A stretch of DNA of 64,000 nt from Glebionis coronaria (lineage: Eukaryota > Streptophyta > Magnoliopsida > Asterales > Asteraceae), in NCBI GenBank assembly GCA_025667525.1, contig CM046878.1:102439237-102503236 (forward strand). The letters run 5' to 3'. Made by a program: the position numbers and the translations under genes. Of the stretch, positions 46,085-57,859 are shown in pieces (the stretch's first letter is position 1; every line of letters begins with the position of its first letter). A model generated the notes under the pieces. The model saw only the letters and a list, made by a program, of their open reading frames with translations. It had not been told where the DNA came from and did no database searches.

Positions 46085-47907
46085 TGATAGGTGTGTAAAC
46101 ACCCATCTTTTCTACCACTTATTTCTTGCTAAAACAAGACCAAAACGCGTATTTAATGTCATTTGTTTGGAATTATGCGTGGTTTGTGTGTTTGTTATGT
46201 TTTCAGAGCCAACCGGATAAATATTGAAGAAAACATGGGATTGCACGGGTTTTATCAAGGAAAAAGACTGAAGACGAAGTCTATTGTCCAAGAGATGCGA
46301 AAGATTTGAAGTCAATGGGCCTATTTGAAGATTTATCGAAGAAAAGGACCAAAGACGGAAGATTTACACATGTCGAAGAAACTCAAGTCTATTTAACGAA
46401 GAAATTAAAAGACGAGTTGAATTTAATCGACGACAAATCCCGAATCAGAATCGAAAACGTCAACTTTTCTGAAAAGACGAGAAGACAAAAAGAAGGGAAG
46501 AAAGCCCACTCACCAACCAAGGGAGAAGCCTATAAATACTCCTCCCACTCACACATTCGAACGCTCTCTCTTCTTCTTTTTCCAGTTTTTAGTTTTCCTA
46601 GTTCTTAGGAACCATCTCCCTTAAGGAGTGGTTTTCTTTTTAGTTTGATTTCTAAAATCTTGTAAGTTTGATCTTTGAATTTGTTTGTTGAACCTTAAAT
46701 CATTAATACAATCCTTACTCTAATCTTTTGATTCATCTTGTTCTTCTTCATCTTTTTCTTTCAAGTTCTTAAGTTCTATTTGGTTCTAGTTTGATTCTAA
46801 AAAGTTGTTGAATTGGTGTTTTTATGATTGGGATTTGATCCTTGTAGTTAGTAGATGATTTGTGGTTGATTTGGTAAACCCTTTTTGCTTCGTTGAGTCC
46901 GATTTGGACAAATCCGTGTATCCTTGTTCTTCGTCCCAGCTACTGATCTTGCCCAGATTCCGAATAGGGAATCTGGGGTTGTGTCTATTCGGAACTTTTC
47001 TTTTATTCCGAATAGGGTTTACATTTCTTGTCTATTCGGAACTTTCTATTATTCCGAGTAGGGTTTTTCCCCTTTTTGGTTATTCGGAACATTTCAGGTA
47101 TTCCGAATAGAAGACTTTTTCCGCATAGGATTGTTTGTGTTTCTCTATTCGGAACTTTTTCCGAATAACCCAATTTTCCGAATAATCTTACATTCCGCAT
47201 AGAGATATTTTCCGAATAGGGCATTTTCAAAATTATTCCGAGTAAGGCAAATTTTCCGAATAGGTTTTGTTTTCCGCATGGGACAATTTGTTAATTATTC
47301 CGCATAGGCTTATTTCCATTTCCTCTATTCGGAATATTTCCATATTCCGAATAGCCCAAATTTTCCGAATAGAAATCATCTTTCCGCATAAGCAAATTTT
47401 CCGCATAGACTTTCCGAGTAGGGGTACTTTCCGCATAGCAATTATTTTCCGAATAACCCTATCTTTCCGAGTAGCTTAATATTCCGAGTAAGAAGATTTT
47501 TCCGCATGATCATAACATTCCGCATAGAGCATTTCCAGATTATTCCGCGTAAGAGCTTTGTTCCGCATGGGATTAAATATTCCGAGTAAGGGGAACTTTC
47601 CGAATAAAGAAAATATTCCGCATAGCAAGTAATATTCCGAATAGAGCAGTTTCATTTTTCATCAAGGTATTTTCATTTAAAGCTTCTAGTTTAGTTTTAT
47701 TATTACTTGCCTTTATCATTTTAGTAGATTTAGACCAAAGCTCCTCCTTTTTAGTCACCAATTACAACTATTCCACTTTTGACCGTGATCGATTCGAGAA
47801 GATACCGAGAACGAAACAACGATATATATATAAATTGGGTACGAGCAACGCAAAGAGAGATCTTGCAAGCAAAAACCTTTTATTAACCAACCAAAAGTCA
47901 GTTATTA
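46085..47907 (+). repeat. Type A LTR, plus orientation, longer allele (1823 bp)
   Basis: Near-identical to the outer LTRs outside the array, but about 200 bp longer because the CGGAA/CCGAA array (46958-47655) holds more words around 47270-47520. It is preceded by a polypurine tract and followed by a primer-binding site. Confidence 0.88.
46958..47655. repeat. Expanded CGGAA-word array of the plus-strand type A LTR
   Basis: More than forty words of the TTCCGAATA, TTCCGCATA and TTCCGAGTA forms. The segment around 47270-47520 is absent from the outer LTR pair. Confidence 0.85.
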
Positions 47908-47910
47908 AAA

Positions 47911-47928
47911 TGGCGCCGCTGCCGGGGA
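47911..47928 (+). other. Primer-binding site, Asp tRNA type (Athila hallmark)
   Basis: TGGCGCCGCTGCCGGGGA, three bases after the LTR end. It differs by one base from the TGGCGCCGTTGCCGGGGA form known for Athila elements. It runs directly into the inverted, truncated type B LTR. Confidence 0.88.
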
Positions 47929-49401
47929 ACAATTAAAAATAAAGTAAGAAAACAATAATGAAAGATTAAAACTTTACGGGAAATAATTGACAAGAAATTA
48001 AAGGCAATAAAAGTAAATAAGTCAAATTAAAACTTAAATCGAAAGGAAAGCGAGTAAAAGTGCAAGTAAAGAAAATGGCGGAAAAAAAAAATAAAGTTTA
48101 AAAACTGAAAACTGAAAACTCTATTCGGAATAAACAAGTATTCCGAATAAGAAAGTCTATGCGGAATAAAAATGGAAAAACACTCTACTCGGAAAACAAG
48201 TCTATTCGGAAAGAAAGTCTACTCGGAATATTTAAGATATTCCGAATAAAGGAAAGTAAAAGGTTCTACTCGGAATGTTCCGAATAAGGGAAAATTTAAG
48301 CTGACTATTCGGAACAATCAAATGTTCCGAATAAGGGAAGATTTAAGATCACTATTCGGAACAATCAAATGTTCCGAATAAGGGAAAATTTAAGATGACT
48401 ATTCGGAACAATCAAATGTTCCGAATAAGGGAAAATTTAAGCTGACTAGTCGGAACAATCAAATGTTCCGAATAAGGGACAAAATTAAGATGCTTATGCG
48501 GAACAATGGGACGAAGAACAGTAGCAGGTATATAAAACAGGGGATACGAATTTAAGCAAAATCAATCAAGATCAACCAAAAGATTAACCAAAAATAACCA
48601 CTAAACATCAACTAACAATAATCAATCAAAACAAATCAACAAAACTAACAAATAAGGCCAAATCAATCAAAACCCACTTGATTGAAAATAAGAAAACTCA
48701 AGAACATGAACACAAAGATTAAGAACAAGTTAAGCAAGAAAGGAAGAAGGAGAATAGCAATAAAGTAAAGATTAACAACAATTAAATGGAAACTTACTTG
48801 GAATTGAAAGAAAATTAAAGGTGCATAACATGAAATTAAGGTGCATAAAATTAAAGAACATGAAAATGAAAATGGTGGAAGGATGGCTTGTCAAGCCACC
48901 AACAACTTAAAAAATGAAAACACTAAAACTATTTATAGGGAGATTAGGGAGGAGCTTAGGAAGCTTCCTCCCTCTTTCTTCTTTTCCTTAATTGCACACT
49001 TAAGTCCTTGATCTTCTTAATCTTTAGTTAATCTTCTTAACACTTGGACTTGTCTTGGGATTTCTTCAAACTCGTCTTGTAATCTTCAATAAATTAGACT
49101 TGAGTTTTTCGGCTTTTTAGTAAACTTCCGTCTTTTGACTTTTTCTTCGATAAATCTTCAGAATTGGTCTTGGACTTCCGTTCTTTTTGCACTCTTGATC
49201 TTTAGACTTCATCTTTCGTCTTTTTCTTCGATAAAAGCCCATAAAATCCCGTGTTTTCTCCACTTTTCACCTTTTCGTCCTGAATCACAACAAAAACACA
49301 AACCACGCATAATTCCGACATAAATGACATAAAATACACGTTTTGGCTCGGTTATTATTGTAATTAAGTGGTAAAAAGGATGGGTGTTTTCACACCTATC
49401 A
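47926..49401 (-). repeat. Type B LTR, minus orientation, 3'-truncated
   Basis: Reverse complement of 43464-44937, including the hairpin array at about 48300-48490. It lacks the last 150 bp or so of the LTR, being fused to the primer site at 47926-47930, where GGAAC is shared by both sides. Confidence 0.88.
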
Positions 49402-51258
49402 AATCCCCTACACTTAACCATTGCAATGTCCTCATGCAATGCATTAGTTACAAAGCACGTTTACACTTTTCATCATAATCAATCCGTCTTGGCCTTTATT
49501 AAACAACTAAAGAAAATTTAAAAGATAGAAAATGATAGAATACAACCAGGAAGAAACTTGTAAAGAAATCTAAGACTTACATTAGGGCTTTAGTGTCGTG
49601 AATGTTTATCACTTCTCAAGTTTCACGTTCCCCATGCCAAGCTTAAAAACAAGATCATTGTTAGTACCAGTTAGCATAACAAACATTTACTCATGTGGTT
49701 CAATTAATCACTTAAACTCCCTTATTCCTACGGGTATCTCTTATATTTTATTTTTGTCTTAGAATGATCACGAAGATACATTTTTGGACTTATTTCGATA
49801 GTTTATTTAGGCTGAAAGCAAAGTAGGACGATTTGATTAATAGTTAGCTAGAGGACAAAATCTCTTAAAACTGCTTCTCGGGATATCAAAAAGTTCATAT
49901 CTTGGCATAACTCGGTTCACGATTTGAGACCTTTCTCGGGCCGATATTTGGCATGTACTTCATACTTCATATCTTCGAGAGACGTTCTTGAGATAATGGT
50001 CTTCTCATCATAATAGAGTTTCTTCACTTGGAGACTTTTGAGGGGTACTCCAACTTTGTTGACCACGACTTCATGATTATTTCTTCAATCTCTAATTGGG
50101 ATTTTGAGATACAACGATCTGCCTCCTTTTCGGACTTGGATCTATTTATCCTCATACCTTGTTAGGGTCTTTTCGGATAGAATTCTCCATGATCTTTATG
50201 GGAGTTGATTGCTTTTCGTCGTGAGTCTTGATCCTTCATATTGATTTTAGGAATAATGCTTTTCACATCACTTTGGATCTTCAGCAATAAAATTGAATCC
50301 TCATGCCTTGTTAGGGCCTTTTCGGACTCGCCAATCTTCGCGCCCCGCTTCATAAGTTATGCCTTGGCTATGAACTCTTATCATTACCGAGCAACTTTTA
50401 AACGATCTTGGGCTAGAAGCTAAGTAACTTTTCAAATCGTACGACCTTACTTATTGCAGATAATTTATTAGCAAGTGATAGGAGAAAAAGATCATAATTA
50501 ACTCACATAAGTTAATGAGAGAATACCAAACTTGTAACCAACTCTATCATTTCTCGTTCTCCACAATTTAAAATCTCAAAGAATGAGACTCGTGGATGCT
50601 TAGCCTAATAAACCAATTAAGGTCTACATGGTTAAGGATACTAGCTAGAGTGAACTTGGATAAGTAAACTCGGGTTGAGTCAAAATATTCACAACGGGCC
50701 TAATATATCTAAGATATCTAAACTTGCTACAACCATTTTATTAAAATAACAAAAATAAAGGAGACTACAACTAGGCCAAAATAGATTAAAAATTTGGAAA
50801 AATGTCGAAAAATTGATTTTCTGGTTAAAATGAGGACAAATACAAGGAAAAGGCCACTTAACTTCGATAGAAGTCTCCCCTACACTTAATATAAACATTG
50901 TCCTCAATGTTTAAGCATGTGGGAGTAAACTCCCCTACACTTAAGACATTGTGCACTTTGTTTAAATCTTGCTAAGGAAAAGACAACTAAAGAGATTCCT
51001 ATTGAGAAAATATAAAATAGTGAATCGAAAAGAGTTTAGGATAGAACCGGGAAGAAGTAGAACACGGAATCACGGTTCGTCAAAAGTCATCAAGAGTGTG
51101 TCTTTGAAGCTCTAATCCCTGCACATGATAAGAAAGAAAGCAAGAAACACCACGGGACTTCCCCCTACACTTATGGTGAAAATAGATAGATAATTGGGTT
51201 GCCTCCCAAAAAGCGCTTGTTTTTGTTGACCGAGTCACGAGCCTGACTCGCCCCCGAA
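49402..51258 (-). other. Athila-like 3' non-coding region after the 599-aa ORF
   Basis: It carries the stem-loop GAGTCAGGCTCGTGACTC (51253-51236 region), the AGCGCTTTTTGGGAGGCAAC segment just after, purine words AAGTGTAGGGG near 51170, 50940, 50885 and 49415, and diverged versions of the sequence at 39169-41092. Confidence 0.7.
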
Positions 51259-53058
51259 TTAAATGGTCCATGGGGAAGCCTCGAATGTGATACCGGGATC
51301 AAAGACCTTGTCCTCGTTCCTGGTTGACATCAACAAGGGAGAGGCGGGGGGATAAGTCTTGAATAGGAGAAAAACCCTTTCGACATACGAAAAGTATGTG
51401 AAATCAAGATCCACGGGAGGTGGGTTGGGTATAGTAAGCACATTGTCCTCCCCCAAAGACAATAGATGCTGAGCCAGCGGCAAAGCCGTATTGTTATCAA
51501 TTATAGCATAATCAATGTCACCTCCCGGGTCAAAGCATTCATCCTCCGAGTTAGTCTCTAAAGGGGAGGATGAAAGGTGCTCGAGAGGGGGACTTGGGAC
51601 AATATCTTCCTGCAACAAAGTATCAAAAAATATAATGTCCCCCTCCGTGTCATAGTCATCAATACCTGGAGGGATGGAGTGGATATCGATTTCTTCCTGC
51701 AATGGGTCATTATCTTCAACGGTAGGAGGAGATGTAGGTAAAGGCTTGGAAATATCAAGAGAAGTCAACTCTTCGATTTGAGCAATAAGAAGGTGCACTT
51801 TCCGTAATCTATCGCGAAGAAGTACGTCTTCCACCTCATCCACAAGATCATGTTCATTAGTGAACTTCTCGTAAACCGGAGAGAATAAATCGTCATCACC
51901 CGCATCTCCCGGTGGAGATTGAGAAATTTCAAAAGTGAAATTCTCATAGCAGAGAGAAGAATCGTCATCACTAGGATCGACCTCTTCTGTAAGAGCAATG
52001 TCGTCCTCAGGCTCCATAGCAGGTAAGTCATAAACCTCATCATCCAATACTTTGTCGAGAACAACATCACTCAGCTCATTCAACGAATCGAGATTCTTAG
52101 ATACAGTAGGAACATCGACAGTAGGAGTAGCAACTTCAGAAGATTGGTTGAAAGTGTAGACATCATCGTCGTCGTCATCATCATAATAGATGGGACGAGT
52201 CCAGTTAGGAGTGACGTAGTCGGCTAACTCTTCCTTGATAACCTCCACATCTTTAAGAAGCTCATGCAGCAACTTTTGTTGTTCATCACCCCGAGTATGT
52301 TCAATTTCACCAATTCTATCCCACGCTGTAAGTAAACATTTAGGTGTAGAAAAGAAGGGAAAACGACGAAATTGGCTCAAAAAGGTGTCGGTGGTTTTCA
52401 AGGTTTCGTCCACATCAAGCAACGGTTGCCTTTCCTGATGTAAGTCAGCTCGAAGTTGAGCCATACTTTCTAGAATGTCATTCAAAGAAGTGAGTTGTTG
52501 ATCAAGACTAGTTTGCTGAGAAGATTGATGAGTGAGGGTGTGATGTGGGGGCTCAAAATGTTGAAAACCTGAATTATAGCATGATTGTGGCTCATAGTAG
52601 TTCATCGGGTGGGAAGAATTAGAAACCGGGTTTGGTTCATAATAATCCATAGGTGAAGAAAACTGAGGACACGGATTTTGCTCATAATAATTCATTGGTT
52701 GACAATAGGAAGTATCGTGAGGACCCCCACAGTTGTTGCAGAACGGTTGAGGAGAAAGACTGGGTGCGTCATGTGGATAGCTATTATCATAGTCATAATT
52801 GTACCCCGGTTCATGCCCGTGATCATACGGGTATGGAACCGGGCATGAAATATGCCAATGAGAATCGCTTCCACAATAGGTGCACGTGGGAATAGGAGGT
52901 GGGTTCAAAAAGGATGAATTAGTCGAGTTGCACAAAGGACAAAATCCGAATTGTGTGTGGTCGATATCGTTTCCGCACCGCTCACATGTACACCATTGAC
53001 AAGAGTCATTCCCATACAGTTGTCTCCCGCACCCGACGCAATTGACATAAAAATCCAT
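51259..53058 (-). CDS. 599-aa cysteine-rich ORF replacing gag-pol in an Athila-like element
   Basis: Intact frame from ATG 53058 to 51259. The first 75 residues hold five to six Cys pairs: C7/C10, C20/C23, C25/C28, C40/C43, then CTYCGSDSHWHISC at 59-72, a classical CX2CX4HX4C zinc knuckle. A second near-knuckle, CNNCGGPHDTSYC, follows near residue 107. Then come Tyr/Pro/Gln-rich repeats (PMNYYEPN type), a predicted helical segment (LTSLNDILESMAQLRADLHQ), and an Asp/Glu-rich, probably disordered half ending near NEDKVFDPGITFEA. No protease, RT or integrase motif is present. It begins about 190 bp after the primer site and ends just before the conserved post-pol stem-loop, so it occupies the gag-pol slot. 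Similar ORFs are, from memory, common in Asteraceae repeats. A role in RNA packaging is an inference. Confidence 0.75.
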   Translation of the reverse strand: MDFYVNCVGCGRQLYGNDSCQWCTCERCGNDIDHTQFGFCPLCNSTNSSFLNPPPIPTCTYCGSDSHWHISCPVPYPYDHGHEPGYNYDYDNSYPHDAPSLSPQPFCNNCGGPHDTSYCQPMNYYEQNPCPQFSSPMDYYEPNPVSNSSHPMNYYEPQSCYNSGFQHFEPPHHTLTHQSSQQTSLDQQLTSLNDILESMAQLRADLHQERQPLLDVDETLKTTDTFLSQFRRFPFFSTPKCLLTAWDRIGEIEHTRGDEQQKLLHELLKDVEVIKEELADYVTPNWTRPIYYDDDDDDDVYTFNQSSEVATPTVDVPTVSKNLDSLNELSDVVLDKVLDDEVYDLPAMEPEDDIALTEEVDPSDDDSSLCYENFTFEISQSPPGDAGDDDLFSPVYEKFTNEHDLVDEVEDVLLRDRLRKVHLLIAQIEELTSLDISKPLPTSPPTVEDNDPLQEEIDIHSIPPGIDDYDTEGDIIFFDTLLQEDIVPSPPLEHLSSSPLETNSEDECFDPGGDIDYAIIDNNTALPLAQHLLSLGEDNVLTIPNPPPVDLDFTYFSYVERVFLLFKTYPPASPLLMSTRNEDKVFDPGITFEASPWTI

Positions 53059-53264
53059 GGAGAAAGATAGATAAGCAAGAAGAATATTTTTGGTGCAAAA
53101 CTTTGAAAAAGAAATGCGTTTTATGATTTTTCAAATGTTTTTGGTATTTTTGAAAATATATGACAAGAAAAATAACGTTCACGAGTGAACGGATCCCAAA
53201 ATCCAACGCTTCACTCACAAAAAACCTTCAATCTTCACGAAAAGAGCCGGCAGCGGCGCCATTT
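53059..53264 (-). other. Leader with Asp-tRNA-type primer-binding site
   Basis: On the minus strand TGGCGCCGCTGCCGGC lies at 53261-53246, three bases after the LTR. About 190 bp of AT-rich leader follow before the ORF start. Confidence 0.85.
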
Positions 53265-54887
53265 TAATAACTTACTTTTGGTTGGTTAATAAAAGGTTTT
53301 TGCTTGCAAGATCTCTCTTTGCGTTGCTCGTACCCAATTGATATATATCGTTGTTTCGTTCTCGGTATCTTCTCGAATCGATCACGGTCAAAAGTGGAAT
53401 AGTTGTAATTGGTGACTAAAAGGGGGGGCTTTGGTCTAAATCTACTAAAATGATAAAGGAAAGAAGTAATAAAACTAAACTAGAAGCTTTAAATGAAACA
53501 GTAGAAAATACCTTGATGGAAAAATGAAACTGCTCTATTCGGAATATTACTTGCCATGCGGAATATTTTCTTTATTCGGAAAGTTTCCCTTACTCGGAAT
53601 GTTGAGCTACTCGGAAAGATAAGGCTATTTGGAATATAATTGCTATGCGGAAAATACCCCTATTCGGAAAGTCTATGCGGAATATAAGTGCTATGCGGAA
53701 AACAAACCCTATTCGGAAAATTTGCCTTACTCGGAATAATTTTGAAATTGCCCTATTCGGAAAATATCTCTATGCGGAATGTAAGATTATTCGGAAAATT
53801 GGGTTATTCGGAAAAAGTTCCGAATAGAGAAACACAAACAATCCTATGCGGAAAAAGTCTTCTATTCGGAATACCTGAAATGTTCCGAATAACCAAAAAG
53901 GGGAAAAACCCTACTCGGAATAATAGAAAGTTCCGAATAGACAAGAAATGTAAACCCTATTCGGAATAAAAGAAAAGTTCCGAATAGACACAACCCCAGA
54001 TTCCCTATTCGGAATCTGGGCAAGATCAGTAGCTGGGACGAAGAACAAGGATACACGGATTTGTCCAAATCGGACTCAACGAAGCAAAAAGGGTTTACCA
54101 AATCAACCACAAATCATCTACTAACTACAAGGATCAAATCCCAATCATAAAAACACCAATTCAACAACTTTTTAGAATCAAACTAGAACCAAATAGAACT
54201 TAAGAACTTGAAAGAAAAAGATGAAGAAGAACAAGATGAATCAAAAGATTAGAGTAAGGATTGTATTAATGATTTAAGGTTCAACAAACAAATTCAAAGA
54301 TCAAACTTACAAGATTTTAGAAATCAAACTAAAAAGAAAACCACTCCTTAAGGGAGATGGTTCCTAAGAACTAGGAAAACTAAAAACTGGAAAAAGAAGA
54401 AGAGAGAGAGTTCGAATGTGTGAGTGGGAGGAGTATTTATAGGCTTCTCCCTTGGTTGGTGAGTGGGCTTTCTTCCCTTCTTTTTGTCTTCTCGTCTTTT
54501 CAGAAAAGTTGACGTTTTCGATTCTGATTCGGGATTTGTCGTCGATTAAATTCAACTCGTCTTTTAATTTCTTCGTTAAATAGACTTGAGTTTCTTCGAC
54601 ATGTGTAAATCTTCCGTCTTTGGTCCTTTTCTTCGATAAATCTTCAAATAGGCCCATTGACTTCAAATCTTTCGCATCTCTTGGACAATAGACTTCGTCT
54701 TCAGTCTTTTTCCTTGATAAAACCCGTGCAATCCCATGTTTTCTTCAATATTTATCCGGTTGGCTCTGAAAACATAACAAACACACAAACCACGCATAAT
54801 TCCAAACAAATGACATTAAATACGCGTTTTGGTCTTGTTTTAGCAAGAAATAAGTGGTAGAAAAGATGGGTGTTTACACACCTATCA
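53265..54887 (-). repeat. Type A LTR, 5' copy of the composite
   Basis: Same length (1623 bp) as the 3' copy, with only a few differences noticed, for example A/T at 53748 and C/T at 53631. It includes the CGGAA array at 53534-54020. It abuts the copia sequence CTGGG at 54888. Confidence 0.92.
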
Positions 54888-57848
54888 CTGGGAACTCTTG
54901 AAAAAGAGGGATATACCGTAAAATTGCAGTCGGGCAAAGTCAAGGTGATTAATGGTTCTAGGGTTATTATATCTGGAACCAGAAGGGAGAACTGTGTGTA
55001 CTCTTTGGATGGCCATGCATTGGCCGGTGAGCTTAATGCTAGTGTTGAAGAGAAAGACAGTCTTGTGCAGGTTTGGCATAAAAGACTAGGACGTATCAGT
55101 GAGGCGGGACTACACGTGCTGGAAAAGCAGGGTTTGTTTGGCAAGAAGAGTCTAGGTAAGCTCGATTTTTGTGAGAATTGTGTTCTGGGAAAGTCACATC
55201 GAGTCCGTTTCGGTGTAGGAAGGCACACTACTCAGGGAGTGATAGACTATGTTCATTCAGACTTATGGGGTCCGTCTCAGGTGGAATCATTGGGAGGTAA
55301 GAGGTATTTCTTATCTATTGTCGATGATTATTCCAGAAGGGTATGGGTTTATGTTCTCAGGTTCAAACACGAAGCATTTGGGAAGTTCAAAGAGTGGAAG
55401 AAGTTAGTAGAAAATCAGACTGGGAGGACGGTTAAGAAGCTTAGGACGGATAATGGTCTTGAGTTCTGTAACCGGGAATTTAATCAACTATGTACTGAGA
55501 GTGGGATTGCTAGACATTTGACGGTTGTCGGGACGCCGCAGCAGAATGGGTTAGCAGAACGGATGAACAAAACTCTCATGGACAAGGTATGCTGTTTATT
55601 AATACAGTCTGGATTGCCCAAGACCTTCTGGGCGGAAGCGACATGTACGGCCGCATATCTTATAAATAGGTCACCATCGACAGCGATTGAGAAGAAGACA
55701 CATATGGAGATGTGGTCGGGACATCCTAGTGATTATGAGATGTTGAGGGTTTTCGGCTGTGTCGCGTATTCACACGTTAAACAAGGTAAGCTCGAGCCGA
55801 GAGCGGTAAAATGCGTTCTTTTGGGGTATCCTGAAGGTGTGAAGGGATACAGACTATATAGGCTTGATAATGAATCACCTAAAATAGTCACAAGCAGGAA
55901 CGTGGTCTTCAATGAAAGTGTCATGTATAAAGACACGTTGAAGGATACTGGTGTAGGTAAAGATAAGTCTGTTGAGGAATTACAGTTTGAGGTGGAACTG
56001 CAGAGGTTAAATAATCATACGCCTGAGGAAGACCAGACAGGTCAGGAAGATCATCCAGGTCAGGAAGACCAGACAGATCAGGAAGATCAGTCATATCACG
56101 AAGATGGCTATGATGAAGATGCAGGGGTTCAAGAAATTGATCATCCACCGGATCTCACAGATTATCAATTGGTTCGAGATAGAGAGCCAAGGACAAGAAC
56201 GAAACCGGCAAGGTTTCGGGATGAGAGTAATATGGTTGCTTATGCGTTTGCTGCAGCAGAGGAAGAAGATACTCATGAACCATTGACATACCAGGAAGCA
56301 GTTGCTTGTGAAGACAGTTCTAAGTGGAAAGCTGCTATGAAAGAAGAGATGGATTCTCTGAAGAAGAACAAGACCTGGGTGTTAGTAGATCATCCAGTTG
56401 GGCAAAAGCTGGTGAGCTGCAAATGGCTGTACAAAATAAAAGAAGGGATTGAAGGTGTTCAAAAGCCTAGGTACAAGGCAAGGTTGGTGGCTCGTGGATT
56501 CACACAAAGGGCAGGTATTGATTACAATGAAGTATTTTCACCGGTAGTTCGACACACATCTATTCGGGTTATACTTGCATTGACTGCGTGTAAAGATTAT
56601 GAGCTGGAGCAGCTTGATGTAAAGACGGCGTTTTTACATGGAAATCTTGAAGAAGTGATCTACATGAGGCAACCACCGGGATTTGAACAAGGTAACAAGG
56701 TATGTTTGTTAAAGAAATCTCTTTACGGTTTGAAGCAGTCACCTAGGCAATGGTACAAGAGGTTCGATGAGTATATGCTGAGCAACGGGTTTAAGCGTAG
56801 CAGTTACGACAGCTGCGTATATTACAGGAGTTATGCACCAGGGGAGTATATCTATCTATTGTTATATGTAGATGATATGCTGATTGCTTGTAAAAGCAAG
56901 GCTGAGATCGCGGCTACCAAGTCTTTGCTTAAAAGGGAGTTCGACATGAAAGAGCTCGGGGAAGCAAAGAAGATTCTTGGTATGGAGATCTTTAGAGATC
57001 GGAGTCGCAAGATTCTGAGGGTGTCACAATCCGGGTACGTTTCTAAAGTTTTAAAAAGGTTTAGAATGGACAATGGGGAGTCGGTTCAGACACCATTGGA
57101 TGGGCACTTCAAGCTGTCGTTGAAGGATTGTCCGGTTAGGGATTGTGATGTTGAAAGAATGAGTAGGGTGCCATATTCAAATGCGGTTGGGAGCTTGATG
57201 TACTTGATGGTATGCACGAGGCCAGACATAGCGTATGCAGTAAGTGTAGTTAGCAGATATTTGGCGAATCCGGGTAAACTCCATTGGGAAGCAGTGAAGT
57301 GGATTATGAAATATTTGCAGGGCACTGTAAACGTGGGTTTGGTGTATGGGACAAATCGTGGCAACCATGTGGACGTAACAGGTTTTGTTGATTCAGATTA
57401 CGCTAAGGATCCAGATAAAGGTAGGTCTCTCACTGGTTACGCATTTTTAGTACAAGGATGTGTTGTAAGCTGGAAGGCAACGCTACAACACGTGGTGGCT
57501 CTTTCAACTACAGAGGCAGAGTATATGGCCCTTACGGAGGCTGTGAAGGAAGCTATTTGGCTAAGAGGACTCTTGGAAGAGTTTGGCGTGAAGCTCAACA
57601 CTGTTGCAGTTAATTGTGATAATCAGGGCGCGATTCATTTATCGCGGAATCATGTTTTTCATGAAAGGACTAAGCACATTAATGTGCGTTATCACTTTAT
57701 CAGAGAAGTCTTGGAAGCAAAGACAGTTGAAGTTCTGAAGGTGGGTACTGAACACAATGCTGCGGATGCCTTGACGAAGGTGGTACCTGGACGCAAGTTA
57801 CAACACTGCCTGGAATTGCTGAGTGTTGGGATAGGCTAATATAAGCCT

Positions 57849-57859
57849 AAGGTGGAAAT
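57849..57859 (+). other. Polypurine tract of the copia element
   Basis: AAGGTGGAAAT immediately precedes the TG of the 3' LTR, ten bases after the pol stop. Confidence 0.75.

Larger units (their letters stand above)
37546..54887 (-). mobile_element. Athila-like composite element, 17.3 kb, minus strand
   Basis: It is bounded by two LTRs of exactly 1623 bp in the same (minus) orientation and by the 5-bp copia duplication CTGGG at 37541-37545 and 54888-54892. The primer site (53261-53246) and polypurine tract (39183-39169) are in the expected places for a minus-strand element. The interior is not a normal element: it holds a second, plus-strand LTR of the same type, two type B LTRs facing each other, a pol fragment and a 599-aa ORF. 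Confidence 0.88.
26202..57839 (+). pseudogene. Ty1/copia gag-pol polyprotein, interrupted twice, otherwise in frame
   Basis: The pieces 26202-26420 (219 nt), 36710-37545 (836 nt) and 54893-57839 (2947 nt) total 4002 nt, exactly 1334 codons with the stop. Gag starts with a KFDGTGDFGLWRIKM segment. A CCHC zinc knuckle (CFICQSEEHLRRDC) is at about residues 224-237. The protease has DSG at 282-284 (DSGGSYHM; the usual form is DSGAS). Integrase shows the HHCC site (VWHKRLGRIS to CENCVLGKSH), Asp in HSDLWGP and RTDNG, and Glu in QQNGLAERMN. Then come an acidic QED repeat linker, reverse transcriptase with LLLYVDDML, and RNase H with DSDYA and STTEAEYMAL. It is dead only because of the two insertions. 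The lineage within copia was not assigned. Confidence 0.93.

Noticed and set aside
54752..55228. 158-codon minus-strand frame
   Set aside because: It spans the LTR/copia junction and opposes the copia integrase; a shadow frame.
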